DNA of 64,000 nt from Stenotrophomonas sp. ZAC14D1_NAIMI4_1 (GTDB lineage: Bacteria; Pseudomonadota; Gammaproteobacteria; Xanthomonadales; Xanthomonadaceae), in assembly GCF_003086775.1 (NCBI RefSeq), contig NZ_CP026001.1, forward strand, positions 520,323 through 584,322, written 5' to 3'. The position numbers were made by a program, and so were the translations under genes. Each line of letters opens with the position of its first letter. Within the stretch, counting starts at the first letter, position 1. The notes beneath the pieces are model-generated. The model was not told the DNA's origin. It searched no databases and saw only the letters and a program-made list of their open reading frames with translations. Below, piece by piece: positions 9,324 to 15,891 of the stretch.

Positions 9324-9884
9324 TCACTGCATGTACGGTGTGACGTGCCCGGTAAAACGCCCACCATCGAAGCCGAAGCAGAATCGACCATCATTGATGG
9401 AGCGGTACGCCAATACTGCTCCGACCAGGCAGAACTGCTTCGCATCCAGCGACGTCTCCACCGTTCCATACGTGGCGGACCGCCCATCAGCGGACAAAGG
9501 ACCGGATAGCGCATCGATCGGCAACGGATACACGATGCCGGTACTTGCGTTGATGACCACCACGGAGCGCTGGAAGAACTCAGGCCTTTCTTCCAGTTCC
9601 GCGACGATGTAGCGCCCGTTGAAATTCGGCTGTCGTTCGGCGATCACCCTTTCGATCAGGGCGCGATGTCGATCATCACAGAAGTTGACCGGACTGCTCA
9701 GGAAGGAGCATCCGGAATGAGGGGAAAGCATCCTGGTGCCGATATAGCGCGCATTTCCCACCGGGGCCGCCGGATCTTCGTTGGCCAATGCGGCTTCATC
9801 CGCTGTTGCCGTCATGGTCGCGCGGCCTGGCGGACCCTGCGTTCCGCTGCAGGCGGCAATGGCAGGAAGCAGGCCGGTCAGCAT
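9324..9884 (-). CDS. Small exported protein, paralogue of the next gene (candidate immunity)
   Basis: The 186-residue protein (from ATG 9884; GTG 9887 is possible) has a short hydrophobic leader ending I-A-A-C, so it may be a lipoprotein. Its body closely matches the neighbouring protein at 9943-10512: both share P-H-S-G-C-S, S-S-P-V-(D/N)-F-C-D, P-N-F-(N/K), E-Y/F-F-Q-R-S, V-Y-P-L-P-I-D-A and R-F-C-F-G-F-D-G followed by F-T-G-H. No Shine-Dalgarno sequence is visible at this start. The leader is shorter than in the paralogue, so export is less certain. Tandem copies in an effector cassette suggest immunity proteins. Confidence 0.6.
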   Translation of the reverse strand: MLTGLLPAIAACSGTQGPPGRATMTATADEAALANEDPAAPVGNARYIGTRMLSPHSGCSFLSSPVNFCDDRHRALIERVIAERQPNFNGRYIVAELEERPEFFQRSVVVINASTGIVYPLPIDALSGPLSADGRSATYGTVETSLDAKQFCLVGAVLAYRSINDGRFCFGFDGGRFTGHVTPYMQ

Positions 9885-9942
9885 CACGCGCTGGGCGCGA
9901 TGTTGCCAACCATGACGGCGGCGATCACTGCCGGCTGAAGTG

Positions 9943-10512
9943 CTACTGCATGTACTGCGTTGTGTGCCCGGTAAAACGCACACCATCGAAGCCAAAACAG
10001 AAGCGGCCTTCTTCAAAAGCGCGATAAACCAGCAGTGCACCACTGACGCAGAACGTGTCGCCTTGCCGCGAGGTCTCCACCTTGCCGTACTCACGTGCCC
10101 CCTCCTTGCTGACCAGTGGCCCACTGAATGCATCGATCGGCAGCGGGTAGACCGTTCCGTCCCGGCTGTCGATCAGCACGATCGAGCGCTGGAAGTACTC
10201 CCTGCGCTCCTCAAGCTGGGCCAGGATGTAGTGCGTCTTGAAGTTGGGCGCCTGCGTGCGGATGGCCTCCTCGATCTGCGTGCGGTGCGCGGCATCGCAG
10301 AAGTCGACGGGGCTGGACGTGTAGGAGCAGCCCGAGTGCGGATAGCTCATCACCACGCCTGCATACGGCGCGTTGCCCGGTACGCTCGACGGGCCGGCGT
10401 TGCTGCACGCTGCCGCCAGGCAGGCGATGCCAGACAACGCGATCCCAAAGGCATGCCTGCGCAGGCGAGTCTGGCTCATTGCCGGTAGTCCGCTGTTTCC
10501 ATCAGCACTCAC
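9943..10512 (-). CDS. Small lipoprotein, paralogue of the gene at 9324-9884 (candidate immunity)
   Basis: The start is a GTG at 10512 with a strong GGGAGG (complement of 10519-10524) six bases upstream. An ATG at 10548 that overlaps the preceding stop as ATGA has a poor Shine-Dalgarno sequence. The 189-residue protein has a leader with R-L-R-R, a hydrophobic core and an A-A-A-C lipobox. The mature part has four conserved cysteines shared with its neighbour, which points to disulphides and a periplasmic site. I do not recognise the family. It lies in the run of genes after the two cell-wall effectors of the vgrG2 cassette, where periplasmic immunity proteins are expected. Confidence 0.65.
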   Translation of the reverse strand: MSADGNSGLPAMSQTRLRRHAFGIALSGIACLAAACSNAGPSSVPGNAPYAGVVMSYPHSGCSYTSSPVDFCDAAHRTQIEEAIRTQAPNFKTHYILAQLEERREYFQRSIVLIDSRDGTVYPLPIDAFSGPLVSKEGAREYGKVETSRQGDTFCVSGALLVYRAFEEGRFCFGFDGVRFTGHTTQYMQ

Positions 10513-10544
10513 TTCACACCTCCCGCGCGCATCCCAGGGGTTGA

Positions 10545-11054
10545 TCATGCCCAGTCGGGCGTGCAGATCAACTGCGATTTCCGCGTGTCATCACCCTGCG
10601 GGCCCAGCACCGGGGTCCGGCCCGGCCTGCTGCCTGTGCCATCCCGCAACTCCGTGCCCAGCGACCTGCGCAGGCGCGATCGTGCTTCATCCAGCGGCAG
10701 GTCGATCAGTACGCCAATGGGTGTCGGCGCCGTGCCCAGGTGGGCCACCACCCGGTAGACCGGGACTCCATGAAAATCAGCGTTCAGACAGAAGTACGCG
10801 ATCCCGAATGCTGCATCGCGTTCGCAGGGCTCGGATGCATGCTTGGCCAGGTAGGGATTGACGGGGCGGCCTGCATCCAGATACCAGCCCTGTGGCGCAC
10901 AATCGAGCAATCCGTCGAAGAGCGTCCCGGTATTGTCCGGATCACCGGCGTGCGACGACGCCCGCGTCTCCGGAGGGGCATCGACCGCCCGCTGCGCATC
11001 AACAGGCGCCTTGGCGAAGGCGGCCAGTGGCAGCATGACGCCGAGCACAAGCAT
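10545..11054 (-). CDS. Small exported protein of unknown function in the vgrG2 cassette
   Basis: The 169-residue protein starts with a hydrophobic leader (about residues 1-14) and a likely signal-peptidase site after A-F-A. The leader lacks a basic N-terminus from this ATG, so a non-ATG start a few codons upstream is possible. The mature part holds four cysteines, a G-W-Y-L-D-A-G segment and an acidic-basic C-terminus. No family is recognised. Its stop overlaps an ATG (10548) of the next gene's extended frame, and it follows the lipoprotein gene at 11102. A periplasmic immunity or accessory role is inferred from context only. Confidence 0.5.
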   Translation of the reverse strand: MLVLGVMLPLAAFAKAPVDAQRAVDAPPETRASSHAGDPDNTGTLFDGLLDCAPQGWYLDAGRPVNPYLAKHASEPCERDAAFGIAYFCLNADFHGVPVYRVVAHLGTAPTPIGVLIDLPLDEARSRLRRSLGTELRDGTGSRPGRTPVLGPQGDDTRKSQLICTPDWA

Positions 11055-11101
11055 CGCCCCCAGCGCGCCACGCGGCCGATGATGGCCGCATCGATCGAGG
11101 C

Positions 11102-11695
11102 CTAATAGGTGCCGAATGGGACTTCAACCTTGAGCGCTGCCCCGCCCCCTGCAGGCTTCAGGGTGTAGGTCTGGACGCCGCCATCATCGTCCGCCAGAGA
11201 GGTGTCGCGACGCTCGACCGTATAGCGTGCGCCGCCCAGTTCGATCGTCTTCGCATCCACTGCACGCGCGTCGGCCGGCAGCAGCAATCCACCCGCCGCC
11301 TCGCGCTCTTCCTTGAAGGTGTAGCTGCCCAGGGCGCCCTGCACCTTCAGCACCTGCACGTGCGGGCGATAGGGCGCCGCGTCGACGTTCCAGCCATTGG
11401 TCAGGTCGGTGACCCACGGCCCCGGAATGTTGAAGCGATCCTGGAGATCGGTCTCGCTGACTTCGCTCCCCTCCACCGACAGGCAGCACACCACTTTCCC
11501 GGCCTTGGCGTCATAGACTGCCCAGCGGCTTCCGGCGGCGGCGGCACGCGGCAGCATGGAGAAATGGAACTGCTGCTCGAGATCGCTGTCGGAAACCCGA
11601 CGCCAGCCCCCCACTTCCGGAGGCTGCGCCTGGCAGCCGGTCGCCAGTGCCAGACCTGCGGCAACAAGCCCAGCTCGAATCATGAATCCTGCCAT
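11102..11695 (-). CDS. Small lipoprotein in the vgrG2 cassette (candidate immunity)
   Basis: The ATG at 11695 lies two bases after the stop of the EF-hand effector gene, giving a 197-residue protein with a clear lipoprotein signal ending L-A-T-G-C. The mature domain has a W-A-V-Y-D-A-K-A-G-K-V strand pair with C-C, an Asn-Gly-Trp turn and a C-terminal beta-rich end. The tight spacing and predicted periplasmic location make it the natural immunity candidate for the M15-type peptidase encoded just upstream. The family is not recognised. Confidence 0.6.
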   Translation of the reverse strand: MAGFMIRAGLVAAGLALATGCQAQPPEVGGWRRVSDSDLEQQFHFSMLPRAAAAGSRWAVYDAKAGKVVCCLSVEGSEVSETDLQDRFNIPGPWVTDLTNGWNVDAAPYRPHVQVLKVQGALGSYTFKEEREAAGGLLLPADARAVDAKTIELGGARYTVERRDTSLADDDGGVQTYTLKPAGGGAALKVEVPFGTY

Positions 11696-11697
11696 CG

Positions 11698-13899
11698 TCA
11701 ATTGCCTGTCTTGGACCAATGGGGATCATCGATCTTCTTCGGTTTGCCGTCATAGTTCCAATGCAGGACGCTGTAACTGGCACCGACATCGATGATGTCA
11801 CGCTTGCCACCGATCGTCACACTGGTGCCGTCGGCCTTCTTCACGGTCTTGCCAACGCCCCAGGCGGGGGTCAGCCGCATGTCGATCGCTTCGCCGCCGT
11901 TGTGGTTGGACCGGTAAGGCTTGCCGATCGCCCCGGCGGCCCCATACGCGGAATCCATCGCCTTGGCGCCCTGCTTGGCAGCCTTCAGGTCCGGCTTGCC
12001 GCTGGCATCCAGGTGCTGCCAGTCGATGTTCACGGGCGCGTCGCCGTTCTGCGGTTCGAACGCCGGCACCTTGGCCGGATCCATTCCGTTGACGATCTCA
12101 CGCGCGTAGTACATCAGGTACGAGCGCTGCGGGGGACGCAGGGTCGTGTTGATGTTGACCGACACGCCCGCCGCATCCAGCGCCGCCAGGAAGCGGGTGA
12201 TGTTCGACTTGAAGGGTTCCTTCAGATCGGCAACCTTGTTGCTCTGCATGAAGCGTTTGTGCCACTGCGCACCACTCTTCTCGCGTTCGCCGTTGTAGCT
12301 GGCATCCTTGCTGGGGGTTGCATTGGCGTTGGCCGTGGCCATTGCCGAATAGAAGTTGTTCAGCAGCCCGATCGGGTGCAGGTGGAAGACCTCCGGCGCG
12401 CCGGGGAAGCCTTTGACCTTCGGTGAAACGTCCTTCCACCACCGCAGGTTCTGGATGCGCAGCTTCTCAGCGTTCCACTCCACGGCACCATCAAGCATCA
12501 GCGGGTCCAGCTCGTCCCACTTGGCGTCTTCGCCGCCCCACTCACTCTCGTAACGGACGATCATCCGGCTCAACGCCTGGGCCAGCAAGGGCTGCTTGCT
12601 TGCCGCCTGCAGCTCGGCCTTGCTGATGTGTCCGTTGCCGTCGGTGTCCAGCAGGGCGTGCAGCTTCTGCACCAGCGCGCTGCGCTCGACCTTGTCGGCG
12701 CGCATGCGGTGGTCGGTCACCTCGTGGGCCTTCAACACGCCCATCTTCACCAGCGTCGCCGCCATCATGTCGACTGGCTGGATACTGCCCTCTTCCACCG
12801 TCTCAAAGCCCGGCCACGCCCAGGGGGACTGCCAGCCCACCTTGGCATGGCCCGCTTCGCAGGCCCAGCCGGAGACGAAACTCCCGGGCTTCTCGCCCAT
12901 TGCCGTGATTTCCCACCAGGCCTTGCCGTCGCTGTCCAGCGCCCGCTTCGGCGCAGGCAGCCGCTCAAGTTCGGCGCGGGGCATGACCCGGACCAAGCCA
13001 ACAGGCTCGCCATCCGGACCGTCGGTGCGCAGCGGGTGCTTCTTCCACCACTTCATTCCGCCGGCCGAGCACATCTGCAGATCCTTGCGAAGGATCCAGA
13101 ACGGCTCGCCGAGCGGCATCCGCATTTCGCGCCGCTGATAGTTGTGCTTCTTCGCTTCCTTCTCGGACTGCGTGCGCTGCGTATCGGCAGGGCCGACGAA
13201 AACGCCGGTGAAATGCCCATCCTTTGCGTTCGCGTAACTCTTGCTGCTCGCCGAATAGGCACCCAGCGCCTTGCGCTCGAATACTTTCAGCTCCGAGCGC
13301 TGGACGAGCGTCCACGCGCCCAAGCCGGAATCCTTGAGCTGGATGAGCGAAGGATCCGGCTCCATCGTGCCGTCCGGCGTGGCTTCCTTCTTCAGCCTTG
13401 CGCCCTTCTCGATCACGAACAAGCTTCCCGTTCCCGGAGGCAGCAGCGAGGCGTACTTGCGCGACTTGGCCAGGAACACAGGAAGATCGTTGCCAGCAAA
13501 GACCTCAAGGTGCATCAAGGGGCGGGTGCCGCGCTTGGGCAGCGGCTGGGCATCCACGTACTGCTGATACTCGCCGACATGCCCCAGCAACGCGCCAGCG
13601 CCGATGGCGATGGGCGTTTCGGGAATCACCACCTTGTCCAGCTGGACCGGTTGCTTCGGACCCGGGTCAAGTTCGGGCATGAATATCCAGCCCTGCTTCG
13701 CCGCCGGGTCCACGGCCTCGCCGGGCCGGACCGGGACGACATCACCCTCGAGGATCCGATCGATCTGCGCCCACTTGTCCTTGCGGTTCTTCACGGTTAT
13801 CCGTGCGCCGCGCGGCAGCAGGCCCAACCGGGTCGAGCGGCTGCTGGCTTCGCTGCGGATGTTCAAGCCGATGATCGGCGCGGGCGCTGCATCAGTCAT
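11698..13899 (-). CDS. T6SS cell-wall effector: EF-hand and M15-type (VanY-like) peptidase
   Basis: The 733-residue protein has no signal peptide. Residues 1-80 look like an SH3b domain (G-L-N-I-R-S, a V-K-N-R-K-D-K-W-A-Q-I strand pair). Residues 418-430 form a canonical EF-hand loop, D-T-D-G-N-G-H-I-S-K-A-E-L, which implies calcium binding. The C-terminus (about 580-733) carries the zinc signature of M15 peptidases, S-x-H-x-x-G-x-A-x-D at 664-673, and a closing D-P-H-W at 725-728. The expected action is cutting peptidoglycan stems in the target periplasm. It overlaps the end of the upstream effector gene by eight bases and is followed within two bases by a lipoprotein gene. Confidence 0.8.
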   Translation of the reverse strand: MTDAAPAPIIGLNIRSEASSRSTRLGLLPRGARITVKNRKDKWAQIDRILEGDVVPVRPGEAVDPAAKQGWIFMPELDPGPKQPVQLDKVVIPETPIAIGAGALLGHVGEYQQYVDAQPLPKRGTRPLMHLEVFAGNDLPVFLAKSRKYASLLPPGTGSLFVIEKGARLKKEATPDGTMEPDPSLIQLKDSGLGAWTLVQRSELKVFERKALGAYSASSKSYANAKDGHFTGVFVGPADTQRTQSEKEAKKHNYQRREMRMPLGEPFWILRKDLQMCSAGGMKWWKKHPLRTDGPDGEPVGLVRVMPRAELERLPAPKRALDSDGKAWWEITAMGEKPGSFVSGWACEAGHAKVGWQSPWAWPGFETVEEGSIQPVDMMAATLVKMGVLKAHEVTDHRMRADKVERSALVQKLHALLDTDGNGHISKAELQAASKQPLLAQALSRMIVRYESEWGGEDAKWDELDPLMLDGAVEWNAEKLRIQNLRWWKDVSPKVKGFPGAPEVFHLHPIGLLNNFYSAMATANANATPSKDASYNGEREKSGAQWHKRFMQSNKVADLKEPFKSNITRFLAALDAAGVSVNINTTLRPPQRSYLMYYAREIVNGMDPAKVPAFEPQNGDAPVNIDWQHLDASGKPDLKAAKQGAKAMDSAYGAAGAIGKPYRSNHNGGEAIDMRLTPAWGVGKTVKKADGTSVTIGGKRDIIDVGASYSVLHWNYDGKPKKIDDPHWSKTGN

Positions 13900-15346
13900 C
13901 CGAATGTGCCTCCTGCACGACGTTGTCCCATTCCTTCATCTGCCCAGGCCCCCAACCCAACTGCTCCAGCGCGTCGGCAACATCACCCGATTCGCCCGAC
14001 GTTCCACCACAGTCACAGCCAATGTGGTCGTCCTCATCGATTGCGGCCTGCACCGGTGCAGGAGGCGGCGGCACTTCCTGCGCATCCTTGGCCTTTTCAC
14101 CGACGACGAACTCGTTGCCTTCCGTCCAGAAGCCCGGGCGTGCGCGCTTGCGGTCCTCCTGGTAGCCGGTGAAATCCATCAGGTGCATGTAGAGGCTGTA
14201 GAACGTCAGCTCGGTTCCGGGCTCAGGCCGGGCATCGGCGGCGGCGGCCTTCGGATCCTTGGAATCCTTGGCATCTTTCGAGGTCTTCGTGGCAGGCGCC
14301 GGTGCCGCCGCCTTGGCCGGACCCGCTGCAGCGGCTGTTCCTGCCGGCGCTGCGGGTGCAGCCGCCGCGTCCTTCGGCGCTGCCTTCTTGTCCTGTTCTT
14401 CCTTCGCGGCCTTGTCCGCAGCCTCGAACTTCGCCTTGGCATCGGCCGGCAGCTTCAGGGTGTGCCGCACCAGCACAAATCCCTTCGCGTAAAGCGCCTT
14501 GCGCTGGACCTGGGGGAAGGTGATTTCCGGATAGCGGTCATCGATCCGATAGGCGACCACCTCGCCATCCTTGATGCAGCGCACGCCCTGCGTCTGGTCG
14601 AGCACCGTGCCACTGCCCGCATCGAAGTGGACGCCACCGTGCCAGAGCCCGCTGGCGCCCACCGGGAAGAAGCCGTCGTCGACACGTGCCAATGCGCCTT
14701 CTTCCTGGCCAGGAAGGCCCAGGTACATCGCACCGTCGAAGGCATCACTCTTGCCCTGCCGCGGGAAGGGATACATCCAGGTGGTCTGCGCCTCCACCGG
14801 CGCACAGCAGCCCAGCTCATAGCCGCCAAACTTCTTCATGTACTTGGAGACACTCGAGCCATAGGCATCGGTGCCATCCTCGGCGCCACCCGTGCGCAGG
14901 AATGCAAGCACGGCCGGCCGCTTCCACTGCCCGGTCTTCTTGTCCGGCTTGCCCGGGCCGTAGCCCTTCAGGTGGGCGGCCGCGATGATGCCCGACTCGG
15001 TCACCACGAAGCCCTTCATGGTCTGGCCGATGAACTTGGTCGTACCGAAGTAGCGGCCCTGGCGGCAGAGTTCGCGCATCCACTCCTCGCCGGCCTTGTC
15101 CTGCATCGCCTCACTGGCCAGGAACACTTCCCGACTGGTGACGCCATTCTTGCCCGTCCAGTGGCCCTTCCACTCCTGCTTCAGCTTGATCTCGGCCGTG
15201 GTCTTGTAATACCCCAGCTGCATCAACGCTTCTTCACCGAACTGGTACTTGCCGATGTAGTTGTAGCTGTTGATGATGCCGATGTTGCCGCTCGACTCTT
15301 CGAAGCCGACCGCATCAAGGAACGCCTTGAGGTTTCCCGCACTCAT
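13892..15346 (-). CDS. T6SS cell-wall effector: lysozyme-like domain plus M23-like domain
   Basis: The 484-residue protein starts at ATG 15346, which overlaps the preceding stop as ATGA. The N-terminal part (about residues 5-130) looks like a lysozyme/transglycosylase fold: F-E-E-S-S-G with a candidate catalytic Glu at 16 or 17, then Y-I-G-K-Y-Q-F-G. The second part resembles an M23 metallopeptidase: L-W-H-G-G-V-H-F-D near 234-242, a D-G-E-V-V-A strand, and F-Y-S-L-Y-M-H-L near 382-389. A stretch rich in Ala, Lys and Pro (about 301-375) splits this domain. The usual M23 Asp after H-x-G-x is His here, so peptidase activity is unsure. No signal peptide. Confidence 0.75.
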   Translation of the reverse strand: MSAGNLKAFLDAVGFEESSGNIGIINSYNYIGKYQFGEEALMQLGYYKTTAEIKLKQEWKGHWTGKNGVTSREVFLASEAMQDKAGEEWMRELCRQGRYFGTTKFIGQTMKGFVVTESGIIAAAHLKGYGPGKPDKKTGQWKRPAVLAFLRTGGAEDGTDAYGSSVSKYMKKFGGYELGCCAPVEAQTTWMYPFPRQGKSDAFDGAMYLGLPGQEEGALARVDDGFFPVGASGLWHGGVHFDAGSGTVLDQTQGVRCIKDGEVVAYRIDDRYPEITFPQVQRKALYAKGFVLVRHTLKLPADAKAKFEAADKAAKEEQDKKAAPKDAAAAPAAPAGTAAAAGPAKAAAPAPATKTSKDAKDSKDPKAAAADARPEPGTELTFYSLYMHLMDFTGYQEDRKRARPGFWTEGNEFVVGEKAKDAQEVPPPPAPVQAAIDEDDHIGCDCGGTSGESGDVADALEQLGWGPGQMKEWDNVVQEAHSDD

Positions 15347-15891
15347 TGCGCGTCTCCACACTCGCCCAGCCGCCGGACCATCTCGAGATTCGCCGGCATC
15401 CGGGCATCAAGCGCCGCACGCTGTGCATCGGAGGGGTTCCCCAGCCAGCGAACCTCGCAGTTCAGCGTCAGCCGACCCACCATGTGCCGATGGGCCGGGT
15501 CGTACAGCGCGGCGAGCTGCGTCGTGCCGCACGCATGTGCCTGGCAGGCCGAGTACAGCCACCACGTCTGCGCTTCGATCGACAGCGGCTTCCCCGCTGC
15601 GCTGGGGCCGGTCAGCAGCCGCTCCTTCAAGCGGGGCGCCGCGTCGGCGGGCACCTCTGCCAGAAGCGTGTCGAAGGCCCTGGTCACGTCTGCGTTGCTG
15701 CGGCCACAGCCATCGGGGGCCGGCTTTCCCTTGCCCACCAAAGCAAACAGATACGTCGCCAGAGGCTGCTCCGCGCACGTTGGCTGCGGAAGATCGAGGG
15801 AGGCATCTGCAAGGGGCGCGGCAGCAGCGCACTGCCATGCCAGTGCCGCCGACAGCGGCAGCAGAAACAGCATCTTCTTCATTGTGTTCAT
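15343..15891 (-). CDS. Ivy-like periplasmic lysozyme inhibitor (candidate immunity)
   Basis: The 182-residue protein has a signal peptide (M-K-K, hydrophobic core, A-A-A-A). Residues 116-121 read C-Q-A-H-A-C and are followed by G-T-T-Q-L-A-A-L-Y-D. This is the pattern of the Ivy family, where a disulphide loop with a central His (C-K-P-H-D-C in E. coli Ivy) plugs the lysozyme active site. Here Pro is Ala and Asp is Ala. The ATG overlaps the vgrG2 stop as ATGA, and its own stop overlaps the next effector's ATG. An Ivy fold beside a lysozyme-like effector strongly suggests it protects the producer's own wall. Confidence 0.75.
   Translation of the reverse strand: MNTMKKMLFLLPLSAALAWQCAAAAPLADASLDLPQPTCAEQPLATYLFALVGKGKPAPDGCGRSNADVTRAFDTLLAEVPADAAPRLKERLLTGPSAAGKPLSIEAQTWWLYSACQAHACGTTQLAALYDPAHRHMVGRLTLNCEVRWLGNPSDAQRAALDARMPANLEMVRRLGECGDAQ

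Noticed and set aside
10513..10548. ATG 10548 as start of the lipoprotein gene at 9943, overlapping the previous stop
   Set aside because: GTG 10512 has GGGAGG six bases upstream and puts the signal peptide nearer the N-terminus; the ATG has no good ribosome site.
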